Part shown: one piece after another, positions 1-9,426 of the stretch | Layout of the letters: every line of letters starts with the position of its first letter | How positions within the stretch are numbered: the first letter of the stretch is position 1 | Source: Bacteroidota bacterium | GTDB lineage: Bacteria > Bacteroidota > Bacteroidia > Flavobacteriales_F > PHOS-HE28 | NCBI GenBank assembly: GCA_029573495.1 | Contig: JAKQEI010000085.1 | Location: 1-51,806 of the forward strand | DNA: 51,806 bases | Reading direction: 5' to 3' | The notes under the pieces: model-generated | The model's database searches: none | Told to the model about the DNA's origin: nothing | The model's input: the letters and a program-made list of their open reading frames with translations, nothing else | Translations under genes and position numbers: made by a program

Positions 1-940
1 TGCAGGACCTGGTCTCGCCCTCCTTCTGCAACGACGCTGGAGGGAAGCCGTTGTCTATGGCATCGGCGTAGCGATCCCCATCGCGGTGATCCAGTCCGTG
101 GTCGACCTGTTCCTCTGGGGCGTGCCCTTCGCCGAGATCACTGAGTACGTGCTGTACAATATGGCCAACACCACCACCTACTTCGATCAACCCTGGTACA
201 ACTACCTGCTGCTGTTGCTCGGCATCTACATCCCCTTCTTCAGCGTGGCGGTGTTCTTCGGCTTTTTCCGGGGCACCACACCCCTGCTGCTGTGGCTTCC
301 GGTCCTCCTCTTCCTGGCCATCCATTCGTATTTCCCGAACAAGCAGGAGCGCTTCCTGCTACCCATCGTTCCGTTGTTCTTCATCATCGGCTACACCTCC
401 TGGGAGGCATTCCGGAAGGGCAGCGCGTGGTGGCAGCGACATCGCGGGCTCTGGAAGGGTGTCATGGGCTTCACGCTGGCCATCAACACGGTCGCCCTGC
501 TGCTCCTGTGCTTCAGCTACAGCAAACGGAGCCGGGTTGAATCGATGGCCCTGCTGCGCGATGAACCCGACGTTCGCGGGGTGGTCCTCGAGGACAGCTT
601 CAAGCAGACCGCGCCCCTTCCGCCGATCTACTATAGTGGACACTGGCGAATGAGCGTGGAACCGTGGACCGACCCGACGGCGGACCTGGGTGCCCGCCTT
701 TCGGCCTACCCGGATAGCGCACGACCGAACATCGTGCTCTTCATCGGGGAGGAGGACCTTGCTGATCGCGCCCGAAGGGTGAGCATGGCGATGGGGCGCC
801 TCGAAGTGATCGACCGTGTGGAACCGGGACTGCTGGACCGCCTGGTACACTGGCTGAATCCTGTGAACCGGAACGAAACCATCATCGTGGCTCGTGCGAA
901 GACCTCGGACGGCTCCGCGCGGTCCGGAGCGGGGAAGTAG
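1..940 (+). CDS. GT22-like mannosyltransferase (GPI/Alg9 type), 3' part
   Basis: The reading frame is open from the left edge, so the true start lies outside the window and only the C-terminal ~312 residues are seen. The protein has several hydrophobic membrane segments followed by a soluble tail of ~130 residues. The segment HSYFPNKQERFLLP resembles the HKExRF-type loop of GT-C family 22 mannosyltransferases (Alg9/Alg12/PIG-B type), which move mannose from a polyprenyl-phosphate donor to a lipid- or protein-linked acceptor at the membrane. Family assignment rests on this motif and the topology; the acceptor in a bacterium is unknown. It is followed 27 bp later by the co-directional TerC gene. 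Confidence 0.6.
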   Translation, partial: AGPGLALLLQRRWREAVVYGIGVAIPIAVIQSVVDLFLWGVPFAEITEYVLYNMANTTTYFDQPWYNYLLLLLGIYIPFFSVAVFFGFFRGTTPLLLWLPVLLFLAIHSYFPNKQERFLLPIVPLFFIIGYTSWEAFRKGSAWWQRHRGLWKGVMGFTLAINTVALLLLCFSYSKRSRVESMALLRDEPDVRGVVLEDSFKQTAPLPPIYYSGHWRMSVEPWTDPTADLGARLSAYPDSARPNIVLFIGEEDLADRARRVSMAMGRLEVIDRVEPGLLDRLVHWLNPVNRNETIIVARAKTSDGSARSGAGK

Positions 941-967
941 CTTCGCGACCGAAGCGTCATCGAACCC

Positions 968-1741
968 ATGGACCTCTCAACCCTGAACCCTTCGGTCCTG
1001 CTGACCAGTGAAGGGATCATCGCCCTGCTCACACTCACGGCTCTGGAGATCGTGCTGGGCATCGACAACATCATCGTCATCAGCATCCTCAGTGGTGAGC
1101 TGAAGGGGAAGGAGAACCAGCGGAAAGCGCAGCGACTGGGGCTCGGGCTGGCCATGATCACACGGCTGGCACTGTTGTTCAGCATCAGCTTCATCATGAG
1201 CCTGCATGAACCGGCCTTCCACCTCGGCGACCGCCCCGTGAGCGGCCGCGACCTGGTGTTGATCATCGGCGGCCTCTTCCTGATCTGGAAGGCCACGGTG
1301 GAGATCCATGCCAAGGTCGAGCATAAGCACGAGAAGGATGGCCCACACCGCAAGGCTTCGAGCTTGATGAGCGTCGTTCTCCAGATCATAGTGATCGACA
1401 TCGTGTTCAGCCTGGACAGCGTGATCACCGCCGTGGGCATGAGCAATCAGCTGCTGATCATGTCACTGGCCGTCATCATCGCGGTGTTGCTCATGCTCTT
1501 CGCCAGCGGCCCCATCGCCGACTTCGTGAACAAGCACGGGACCGTGAAGGTGCTGGCGCTCGCCTTCCTCGTGATGATCGGCGCCGCGTTGATCATGGAG
1601 GGCTTCGGCGAACACGTGAACAAGGCCTTCATCTACTTCGCCATGGGCTTCAGCGTACTGGTCGAGTTCCTGAACCTCCGCATGAAGGTGAACGAGGGCC
1701 GCCTGATGCAGCATCGCGACGAGGACATCCACCTGGACTAG
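968..1741 (+). CDS. TerC family integral membrane protein
   Basis: 257-residue polytopic membrane protein, full length for the TerC/YgjT/YoaE family. It carries both family signatures with acidic residues inside membrane helices: EIVLGIDNI (E27, D33) and IDIVFSLDSV (D144, D150). A His/Lys-rich cytoplasmic loop (about residues 115-130) separates the two halves. Relatives are linked to metal-ion (for example Mn2+) export at the inner membrane or to tellurite resistance; the substrate cannot be read here. Its TAG stop lies inside a CTAG palindrome shared with the stop of the convergent OmpA gene, so the two coding regions overlap by 4 bp and no terminator fits between them. Confidence 0.88.
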   Translation: MDLSTLNPSVLLTSEGIIALLTLTALEIVLGIDNIIVISILSGELKGKENQRKAQRLGLGLAMITRLALLFSISFIMSLHEPAFHLGDRPVSGRDLVLIIGGLFLIWKATVEIHAKVEHKHEKDGPHRKASSLMSVVLQIIVIDIVFSLDSVITAVGMSNQLLIMSLAVIIAVLLMLFASGPIADFVNKHGTVKVLALAFLVMIGAALIMEGFGEHVNKAFIYFAMGFSVLVEFLNLRMKVNEGRLMQHRDEDIHLD

Positions 1742-3876
1742 CGCGAGACGATCACGAACTCCGTGCGGCGGTTCTTCGCCCGCCCTTCCTCGGTGTCGTT
1801 GCTGGCCAGCGGCTTCTCCGGACCGTAGCCCTGGTGGGTGAGGCGTGCAGCGGCCACACCATGCCCCTGCAGGTAGTTGCGAACGGTGCTGGCCCGATCC
1901 TCACTGAGCAGCTTGTTGTCCGCGGCGTTGCCCCGACTGTCGGTATGGCCCTCGATCCGGATCCGGACGGTGGGGTTCTCCTTCATGAAGTCGATCAACT
2001 CATCGAGGATATACTCCGATGACCGCGTGATCTCGGCCGAGTTGGTGGCGTACTTGATGTCGTTGACGCGGTAGCTCCTGCCCACCTCGATCTTCTGCAC
2101 CTGCATGTCCACCTTGGCCACACCAGCCCTGACGGTATCCTCCGCGGAGAAACTGCGGCTGTCGAAGACGTGGTCCTTCTTCTTCACCGTCATGATCACA
2201 TCACTGCCCGGCTTCAGCTTCACCACGGTGGCGTACCGACCCGTGTTGTTGTCCACGTTGATCACCTCCACCTTGCGCGTATCCATGTACTCGATCTCCA
2301 CGGTGGCGTCCTTCACCAGAGCACCCTTCTCATCACGGACTTCGCCCTTCACCACCATGATGTCATCCGGCCGTGCGTCCTTCGGCAGGTCGAAGCCGAA
2401 GATGTCCAGGTCCCCAGCGCCTTTGTAGCGGGCACTGGCGAAGTAGGCGGTACGCCCATCCGCGCTCACGACCAGCCCATGTTCGTCCTGGTCGGTGTTG
2501 AAGGGATGGCCCAGGTTCTTGGGCTTGGACCAGGTTCCATCGTCGCCCAGCTTGCTGAAGAAGATGTCGTAGCCACCGATGCCGCGATGCCCGCGTGACA
2601 GGTCCACGCGACCGCTCTCATCCGATGGGGGTTTGGCGGCGAAGTACAAGGTGCGGCTGTCGCTGTGCATGAAGGGTGCCTTCTCATCACCGGCGGTGTT
2701 GATGCCCTTGACCGGTCGGGCGGGAGACCACTCCCCTTTGCCGTCGCGCCTGCTCTCGAAGATGTCGATCCCATCGGTGTTCGGCCGGATGGTGGCGAAA
2801 TACAGCGTGTTGCCATCAGCGCTCAGCGATGGCTGGCTCTCCCAACCATCGGGTGTATTGATGTTCGGTCCGAGGTTCTCCAGCCCGGCCCACTCGAAGG
2901 TCTGCCCGCCTTTGTCGAGGTCGAACTTCGTTTCATAGTGCGAACGGTGGATGTCGCAGTTGCGGTAGCCCTTGGCGTCGGGTGGACCGCAGACGGTGAC
3001 GAACATCTCCTGGTTGTTCACGCTGATCGTGAGTCCACCGTAACTGTCACCCAGGTTGAACGGGTCCGGAAGTACGCGACCGGCATCGAAGTCCGAACGG
3101 ATGTCCGCGCGACGGGCCTCGGTCAGTTCCTCCACTTCCCGGGAGACGATGTCCCCTTTCGCACGCACTTGGCTCACCCGGGTGAAGAACAGCAGTTCAT
3201 TGTCCGGTGACAACATGGGGAGATACTCCTTCGCGGGCGTGCTCACATTGCGCACCAGCGTCGGGTCGAGCGGCACGTTGTGGCGATAGAAGTCCATGTA
3301 GAACTGGAGCTCCGGCATCAGCGCCTCCACATCCTGGTACTTCTTGTCATGATCCTTGCTGAGCTTCGAAGGATCCTCGCTCGGGAAGTCACGGAACGCT
3401 TTGAAGGCCTTTGCAGCCTCCGCGAACTCATCCTGGGCATAGTGCATCACACCGAGGTGGTAGGGCACCTCGCTGTGGTATTGCGGACATTTCGCCTGAA
3501 GCTGCTCGAAGTACTTGATGGACGCCCCGTAGCCCCTGCCCCCTTCCCGGCCGATCCGATAGGCCGAGAGCCCAAGCTGGAACAGGCACTCGGGACATTC
3601 GCCGTCCAGCTCCAACGCGGCTTTCAACTTCTGGTGCCGCTCCATGGCATCCTTCGCCTTGCCAGCGTCCTCAAGCAGCTTCACGATCTTCTTGTCCGTA
3701 GGCTTCCCGCACGGATCATCAGCCGGTTCATCATCCTGGGCAATGGCGCCCAGGGCGGCGGCGATCAGAAAAAGGGTCGACGCCGACCGACGGATGGACG
3801 TGAAGGCCCTGACCGTTCCCCTATGCCTTGTTGGCCCGGGTCGGTCCTTGTTCAATGCGGTCACGAACAGGTTCAT
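1738..3876 (-). CDS. OmpA-family protein with TPR, PD40 propeller and regulatory-like domains (PorE-like)
   Basis: 712 residues from the ATG at 3876. In order: N-terminal signal segment (LFLIAAALGAIAQ), TPR-like helices (about 60-150), PD40/WD40-like propeller repeats (about 200-440, with repeated LSADG-NTLYF-type strands), a carboxypeptidase-regulatory-like beta domain (about 495-575), and a C-terminal OmpA peptidoglycan-binding domain (about 605-712) with IEGHTDSRG and NRRTEF. This is the domain order described for PorE, the T9SS component that contacts peptidoglycan, but the signal sequence shows no lipobox cysteine as PorE has. The start lies 10 nt after the upstream AsmA-like gene, so the two are probably cotranscribed. 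The role in T9SS is inferred; paralogues of this architecture are common in Bacteroidota. Confidence 0.82.
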   Translation of the reverse strand: MNLFVTALNKDRPGPTRHRGTVRAFTSIRRSASTLFLIAAALGAIAQDDEPADDPCGKPTDKKIVKLLEDAGKAKDAMERHQKLKAALELDGECPECLFQLGLSAYRIGREGGRGYGASIKYFEQLQAKCPQYHSEVPYHLGVMHYAQDEFAEAAKAFKAFRDFPSEDPSKLSKDHDKKYQDVEALMPELQFYMDFYRHNVPLDPTLVRNVSTPAKEYLPMLSPDNELLFFTRVSQVRAKGDIVSREVEELTEARRADIRSDFDAGRVLPDPFNLGDSYGGLTISVNNQEMFVTVCGPPDAKGYRNCDIHRSHYETKFDLDKGGQTFEWAGLENLGPNINTPDGWESQPSLSADGNTLYFATIRPNTDGIDIFESRRDGKGEWSPARPVKGINTAGDEKAPFMHSDSRTLYFAAKPPSDESGRVDLSRGHRGIGGYDIFFSKLGDDGTWSKPKNLGHPFNTDQDEHGLVVSADGRTAYFASARYKGAGDLDIFGFDLPKDARPDDIMVVKGEVRDEKGALVKDATVEIEYMDTRKVEVINVDNNTGRYATVVKLKPGSDVIMTVKKKDHVFDSRSFSAEDTVRAGVAKVDMQVQKIEVGRSYRVNDIKYATNSAEITRSSEYILDELIDFMKENPTVRIRIEGHTDSRGNAADNKLLSEDRASTVRNYLQGHGVAAARLTHQGYGPEKPLASNDTEEGRAKNRRTEFVIVSR

Positions 3877-3886
3877 CAAGCCGTTA

Positions 3887-6715
3887 CTACTTCACGGTCG
3901 TATCAGTGGACTCTGCCTTCGCGATCATGGCATCGCCTTGTTTCCGCGCGGCCTCAACCATCGCATCGGCGCGTTTATCCGCTTCCGCCACGGCTTGCTG
4001 CTCCTTCTTGTCCGCCTCCTCCTTGGCCTTCTTCGCCGCCACCTGGGCAGCGGCTTTGGCCAACGGATTCGTCACCTTGGCGACCGCATCATCCGCAGCC
4101 TTGTATCCATCCGCCTTGATCCTGGCAGCTTCCTCACGCGCCCTCGCCTTCAGTTCGTCCGCACGCTTCTGCGCATCGGCCACGAGCCTTGCCGCCTCCT
4201 CCCTGGCGCGCGCGATGGCCTCTTCCTTCGCCTTGTCGATGCGTTCATTCACCTCCTCCTTCACCTCCGTGACGACCGTCTCCTTCAGGCTCGTGTTGCC
4301 ACCCGCGAAGACGGGCTTCACGATCGGCTTGTCGATTGTGCCGGTGATCCTCGCGGTGAGGTCGAGTTCGGCAGGCACCTGGAAGTTGGAACCGACGGCA
4401 CTGTTGGCACGGCCCAGCAGCCCGGCCACCGCTGTTGCGGCACCTGCACCGAACATGTCGCTCGGCACCTTGGCCTTCATGTCGTAATCGATCGCCTGAT
4501 CGGCGAAGGCCGTGCTGCCCCCCACGTTGGCCTTGATCCGGTCGATCTTCACATCGAAGGGCTCGGTGATCATCTTGCCATCCTCGAACTTGTAGTTGAA
4601 GACCACGTCGTTCAAGGTGGTGTTCTCAATGCCCTGCAGCTTCAACGCCTTGGCGACATCGACAAGCGGTTGGAACCCGTCCACCCGAACGCTCTTCGTC
4701 CGGAAGGTACCCCGTCCGTTCAACGAGTTCATGTCGGGTTGCATGTGCTGATCCAGGTCGGCCGTCATGCTAAGGTTGGTGCTGAAGCGGCCCTTGCAGG
4801 TCTTCGCGATCGGCGCCATCTTCTGGATGGTCTCCATGTACTTCACCGTTTCCTCGATGTCCAGTTCCTTCACATCATAGCGGAAGTCGATGTTCGGCTT
4901 GCGGATGTCCTTCGCATCATAGCCACCCGCCATGGTCACACTGCCTCCGAAGAGGTTGAAGAAGACATCCTTCAGGTCCACACGCTTGTCGTGTACGTGC
5001 ATCCCGCCTTTGGCATTGGTGAGGTGGATGTCGTCGTAGATGACCTCACCCACGGCCATGCCCATGCGGAAGTCGATGTTGCCCGGCACCTCGATCACGC
5101 TCATCGCCGTGGTGTCCGCGGTTGCGGTGCTGTCCGTGGTGGAAGCGCTTCCCATCAGCTCGTTCAGATCGAACCGGTTCGCAGAAAGGTCGAAGGTGCC
5201 CACCAGCGTGCTGTCCTTCAACCACCATTGCAGGTAGTTGTCCATGCGCCCCTTCGCCTGGATGTCGCTGGTACCCACGTTACCGTCGAAGCTGGTGAGC
5301 GCCAGATACCGGGGGCTGAAGTCGAAGTAGAGGCTCTTGATCCCGACAGGAGGAAGTGAGTCGCTCTTGTAGTCCATGCCCAGCAGGATCATGCGGCCAT
5401 CAGCCTGGAACTTGTCGTACTGGCCGTTCTCCACATCGCTCATGCGCCCCTTCATGCGCACATCGGCGGTGAAGTTGCCCTTCAGGTCCTCCTCCATCGG
5501 CACCACCGTCTTCACGCTGGCCAGGTCCAGGTTGGCCTTCAACTCTGCATCCACATCGGGATCGGTCATCGGATGTGCGAGGTGCATGCGTGCCTCAACC
5601 GGGTTACCGGCCATCCTCAAGGCGAACCGCTTCAGATCCACCACCATCCGGTCCATGTTGTTCCCTTCCGGGCACGCGATGTTCAGGTCCACATGGATGT
5701 CCTCCACACTGCTCGGCAGGTCAGGATACTTGAAGCGGCCATTCTCCACCTTCACGTCCAAGCCGAAGGCCGGTGTGGAATCGTCGTTCATCACTCCCTT
5801 CACATAGCCGCTGAATGCCGCCTTGCCGCTCATCTCCACGCCGGTGAGGTCCGTGGCGAACTCCGCGGGGACCAGGGACAGCAGGGTGCCGAAGTCGGTC
5901 TTCTTGGTGTTCCAGGTAAGATCCATGTCCATGTCGTCGCCGGGCATGGCGAGCCATCCATCGAGGCCGAGGACGAGCTGATTGATGGCCGCCTCGTTCT
6001 CCTTGAAGGTGAACTTCATGTTCGGCATGTCCATCTCCAGGTCCGCCTTGATATCGGCCTTCACGTTCTTCAGGTACTTCACGCCGCCGAAAACCACGTT
6101 CGCCGTATCCGCATGGGTCGTGGTGTTGAGGACGAAGAGGTCCTGCGTGAAGTCGCCGTTGCCACGATGGTCCAACCCGAGGAGGTCCATGTAATAATCC
6201 AGCGAGGCGTCATCATAGATCAAGGAGCCATCCTCTATCCAGTACTCACGCAACCCGATGTTGAAGGCGCTGGCCGTGTCTGCGGCCTCCTCCGCTGCGG
6301 CCGTGCTGTCCGCCTTTGCGATGTCCCAGTTCGCACGGCCGTCCTCCAACACCTTCACATGGATCCGTGGTCGCACCAGACCGATGCGCTTGATATCGAT
6401 GCGGTCTCGGAAGAGGCTCTTGATATCCACCGTCGCGGTGAAGGAGCCGATCCGCGCCAGGTCGATCCCCTCGAAAGGCGCCACGTTGCTCACCTTCACG
6501 TTCTCCACCTCCACGGTGAGGTTCGGGAAGTTCTTGAGGATGGTGAGATCCCACTCCCCCCAATCCACCACCGCGTTCAGGTTCTTGTTCACCTCATTCT
6601 TCACCGCCGCCTCGATCCGGTCCTTGAACAGGATGGGGATCAGGATGGCAGCTCCCAGCAGGATCACGATGAGGATGCCGAGACTGATCAGGATGCGTTT
6701 GGTCCACTTGGCCAT
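3887..6715 (-). CDS. AsmA-like family protein
   Basis: 942 residues. There is one N-terminal membrane anchor (about 8-29, ILISLGILIVILLGAAILI), then a long beta-rich region typical of AsmA/TamB-like proteins, which form bridge-like structures between inner and outer membrane and are linked to lipid transport or outer-membrane assembly. The last ~125 residues are an Ala/Lys/Glu/Asp-rich helical tail (probably coiled coil), longer than in typical AsmA. It is the first gene of a leftward pair with the OmpA/PorE-like gene 10 nt downstream, which fits an envelope role. A GATCTTTG at 6770-6777, one mismatch from TAnnTTTG, could be the -7 element. The exact client is unknown. Confidence 0.82.
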   Translation of the reverse strand: MAKWTKRILISLGILIVILLGAAILIPILFKDRIEAAVKNEVNKNLNAVVDWGEWDLTILKNFPNLTVEVENVKVSNVAPFEGIDLARIGSFTATVDIKSLFRDRIDIKRIGLVRPRIHVKVLEDGRANWDIAKADSTAAAEEAADTASAFNIGLREYWIEDGSLIYDDASLDYYMDLLGLDHRGNGDFTQDLFVLNTTTHADTANVVFGGVKYLKNVKADIKADLEMDMPNMKFTFKENEAAINQLVLGLDGWLAMPGDDMDMDLTWNTKKTDFGTLLSLVPAEFATDLTGVEMSGKAAFSGYVKGVMNDDSTPAFGLDVKVENGRFKYPDLPSSVEDIHVDLNIACPEGNNMDRMVVDLKRFALRMAGNPVEARMHLAHPMTDPDVDAELKANLDLASVKTVVPMEEDLKGNFTADVRMKGRMSDVENGQYDKFQADGRMILLGMDYKSDSLPPVGIKSLYFDFSPRYLALTSFDGNVGTSDIQAKGRMDNYLQWWLKDSTLVGTFDLSANRFDLNELMGSASTTDSTATADTTAMSVIEVPGNIDFRMGMAVGEVIYDDIHLTNAKGGMHVHDKRVDLKDVFFNLFGGSVTMAGGYDAKDIRKPNIDFRYDVKELDIEETVKYMETIQKMAPIAKTCKGRFSTNLSMTADLDQHMQPDMNSLNGRGTFRTKSVRVDGFQPLVDVAKALKLQGIENTTLNDVVFNYKFEDGKMITEPFDVKIDRIKANVGGSTAFADQAIDYDMKAKVPSDMFGAGAATAVAGLLGRANSAVGSNFQVPAELDLTARITGTIDKPIVKPVFAGGNTSLKETVVTEVKEEVNERIDKAKEEAIARAREEAARLVADAQKRADELKARAREEAARIKADGYKAADDAVAKVTNPLAKAAAQVAAKKAKEEADKKEQQAVAEADKRADAMVEAARKQGDAMIAKAESTDTTVK

Positions 6716-6822
6716 TGGGATGGGGTCGGAAGGTTGTCGGGCACGATCGGTTGAAGCCGTTCGGGGTCACAAAGATCGTTCCGCAACGGGCCCTTGGCCC
6801 CTTGGGACGAGCCGGGGATCGT

Positions 6823-8244
6823 TCACAGCTCCTTGGTGAACAACTCCTCACCCTGAACATGGGCCACCAGGCTGCAACAGGTGGCGTCGCCCGTGACGTT
6901 CACCACGGTCCTGCACATGTCAAGCACGCGGTCCACAGGCAGGATGATGGCGATCCAGGCCGGGTCCAAGCCCAGGGAAGTGAGCACGACGAGCAGGGTG
7001 ATCAGTCCCGCGCTGGGGACAGCGGCCGCACCGATACTGGCCAGGGTGGCTGTACCCACGATGCTCAGCTGTTGCATGAAGGTGAGGTCGACGAGGTGGA
7101 ACTGCGCCAGGAAGACAACGGCCACCGCCTGGTACAAGCTGGTACCATCCATGTTCACGGTGGCACCGATGGGCAGCACGAAGCCCGCAGTGCCCCGGCT
7201 CACTCCCACACGTTCCTCCAGACATTCCATGGTCACGGGAAGCGTGGCGGCGCTGCTGCTGGTGCTGAAAGCGAGCAATTGTGCGGGGGAAATGGCCTTG
7301 AAGAAGCGCCTGTACACGTTCCGCCGGAGCACCAGGCTGAGCACAGCCGGATATATCCCGAAGGCGATGACGGCCAGTCCCACCAATACGGTGATCATGT
7401 ATCCGGCCAGGGACCGGAACAGATCGAGCACCGCCGCGGGGTCATCACCGGCGATGCGGGAGACCACCCCCGCCATCAGCGCGAAGACGAACCAAGGTGC
7501 GGCCCGCATCACCATGTCCACCATCTTCATGAAGACCTCGTTGAGCCCGTTGACCAGCTGGATCACTGGCATCACCCGTTCCCGCGGAACCAGGAGGAGC
7601 ACCACACCGAAGAAGAGCGCGAAGACGATCACCTGCAGCATCAACGCACGGCTGAAGCTCAGGAAGATGTTGCTCGGCACCATGTCCACCAGGAATTGGA
7701 GCGGACCCTGGTCGACCACACCGGTCGTCCGCACCGCTTGACCTTCGGCCAGGGCTTCCGGCTCCTGTTGTCGCCGCTTGAGCACCCTGCCCACCACGAC
7801 CGCGTTGGCGGGGTCACAGCTGAAACAGCGGCCATCCTTCGCTTGTTCCACCCCGGGCGTATCCTTCACCCAGAGCTCATAGGCCACGCGGTTCTCCGCA
7901 CGTTGCCCGTCTTCCGCCCAGGTGCCGGGCGCGATGGTATTCACCAATAGCAGTCCTATGCTGACCGCGATGACGGTGGTGGCCAAGTAAAGGCCCAGCA
8001 TGCCCAAACCCATGCGGCCAAGGCGTGTGATGTCATTCAACCCACTGACCCCACTGATGATGCTGAACAGTACGAGGGGTACGGCGATCAGCTTGAGCAG
8101 GTTGATGAAGATGTCGCCGAAGGGGGCGATCCAGTCCATGGTGAACCGGCTCCAACCCAGCATGCTGGAGAGGACGGCCCAGCCGACACCGAGGCCGAGA
8201 CCGATCAGGATGCGCACCGGCAGGGATGGCCGCAGCCCCTTCAT
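6823..8244 (-). CDS. Dicarboxylate/amino acid:cation symporter (SDF/DAACS family)
   Basis: 473 residues from the ATG that overlaps the aroC stop (ATGA, 8241-8244). Family signatures are present: the Ser-rich re-entrant loop STSSSAATLP and the NMDGT motif in TM7, which bind substrate and Na+/H+. Eight membrane helices plus two hairpins are expected; the protein moves C4-dicarboxylates or acidic amino acids into the cell. The loop after TM3 (about residues 105-183) is much longer than usual and holds a CxxC (C140, C143). The ATGA overlap implies translational coupling to aroC although the functions look unrelated. An upstream in-frame start would extend into aroC and is less likely. Confidence 0.9.
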   Translation of the reverse strand: MKGLRPSLPVRILIGLGLGVGWAVLSSMLGWSRFTMDWIAPFGDIFINLLKLIAVPLVLFSIISGVSGLNDITRLGRMGLGMLGLYLATTVIAVSIGLLLVNTIAPGTWAEDGQRAENRVAYELWVKDTPGVEQAKDGRCFSCDPANAVVVGRVLKRRQQEPEALAEGQAVRTTGVVDQGPLQFLVDMVPSNIFLSFSRALMLQVIVFALFFGVVLLLVPRERVMPVIQLVNGLNEVFMKMVDMVMRAAPWFVFALMAGVVSRIAGDDPAAVLDLFRSLAGYMITVLVGLAVIAFGIYPAVLSLVLRRNVYRRFFKAISPAQLLAFSTSSSAATLPVTMECLEERVGVSRGTAGFVLPIGATVNMDGTSLYQAVAVVFLAQFHLVDLTFMQQLSIVGTATLASIGAAAVPSAGLITLLVVLTSLGLDPAWIAIILPVDRVLDMCRTVVNVTGDATCCSLVAHVQGEELFTKEL

Positions 8245-9308
8245 AGCCGGGCGGTCCGTTGACGAAGCAGATGATCGACAAGGACCAGGCAGGCCATGGC
8301 CTCCACGATGGGTACGGCACGCGGTACAACGCACGGGTCATGGCGGCCCGCGGCCTCCAGCACCACGGCCTTGCCGGCACGATCGACCGTTTCCTGCGCC
8401 TTCGCGATGGTGCTCACCGGCTTGAAGGCGACTTCGAAGATGATGTCCTCTCCGTTGCTGATGCCGCCTTGGATACCACCTGCGCGGTTCGTGCTGTTCC
8501 CCGCGGGAGTGATGGCATCGTTGTTCTCCGACCCGCGCATGGCGATGCTGTCAAAGCCATTGCCGATCGCGAAGCCCTTCACTGCGTTGATGCTGAGCAT
8601 GGCCTTGCCCAGATCGGCGTGCAGCTTATCGAAGACCGGATCACCGAGACCAGCGGGTACACCGGTGATCGAACAGGTGATGCGCCCACCGATCGAATCA
8701 CCATCCGCGCGTACCTCCTCGATCAACTCCGTCATGGGCCGCACGGCCGCCGGATCCGCCGTGCGCACCGCGTTCGACCAGGTCATTGCGAAGTCAAGTT
8801 CCGCGAGCCGAACGTTCGAGCGGACCGCTCCCACCTGGCTCACATGGGCGTGGACCTGCACACCTGACCCGTTGAGCACCTGCCTGGCGATGGCCCCGCC
8901 GACCACCCGGGCCGCGGTCTCCCGAGCACTGCTGCGACCACCACCACGATGATCGCGCACGCCATACTTATCCTCCCATGTCTTGTCGGCATGACCGGGC
9001 CGGTACACCTCCTTCAAGGCGTCGTAATCCCGGCTCCGCGCATCCGCGTTACGGATGACGAAGGCGATCGGGGTTCCCATGGTGATGCCCTCGTAGACGC
9101 CGCTCAGGACCTCGAGCCGATCAGGCTCCTTGCGTGCGGTACCCAATGTGGTGCTGCCCGGTCGCCTCCGGTCCAACTCATGCTGGACGGCCTCGAGGTC
9201 GATCCGAAGTCCCGCTGGACAGCCGTCAACCACCCCACCGATACCGGCACCATGGCTCTCGCCGAAAGTGGTCAGACGGAACAACTGTCCAATGGAATTC
9301 CCGGGCAT
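8241..9308 (-). CDS. aroC: Chorismate synthase
   Basis: 355 residues, normal for the family. It makes chorismate from 5-enolpyruvylshikimate-3-phosphate with reduced FMN, the last shared step of aromatic amino acid synthesis, in the cytoplasm. Motifs seen: N-terminal FGESHG, GGRSSARET, and TNRAGGIQGGISNGE near the C-terminus. I chose the ATG at 9308 (MPGNSIGQ) because it gives the normal N-terminus; an upstream start would add unrelated residues. Two tandem -7-like boxes, TACTTTGA (9326-9333) and TACTTTCG (9334-9341), lie 17-25 nt upstream. It is the first gene of a leftward pair with the symporter. Confidence 0.96.
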   Translation of the reverse strand: MPGNSIGQLFRLTTFGESHGAGIGGVVDGCPAGLRIDLEAVQHELDRRRPGSTTLGTARKEPDRLEVLSGVYEGITMGTPIAFVIRNADARSRDYDALKEVYRPGHADKTWEDKYGVRDHRGGGRSSARETAARVVGGAIARQVLNGSGVQVHAHVSQVGAVRSNVRLAELDFAMTWSNAVRTADPAAVRPMTELIEEVRADGDSIGGRITCSITGVPAGLGDPVFDKLHADLGKAMLSINAVKGFAIGNGFDSIAMRGSENNDAITPAGNSTNRAGGIQGGISNGEDIIFEVAFKPVSTIAKAQETVDRAGKAVVLEAAGRHDPCVVPRAVPIVEAMACLVLVDHLLRQRTARL

Positions 9309-9426
9309 CCTGGCTTGTTGAGCGGTCAAAGTACGAAAGTAGGATCGTCGGTCCGGGCATGGTCTTTCATGCCGATGCCGTCCAACTACCTTCGGCGGCC
9401 TCATGCAGCATCAGCGCCCCAGGAAC

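Noticed and set aside
6770..6836. GGGCCC/GGCCCC-rich stretch between the symporter and AsmA-like genes as a terminator
   Set aside because: No stable perfect stem followed by a T-run could be drawn.
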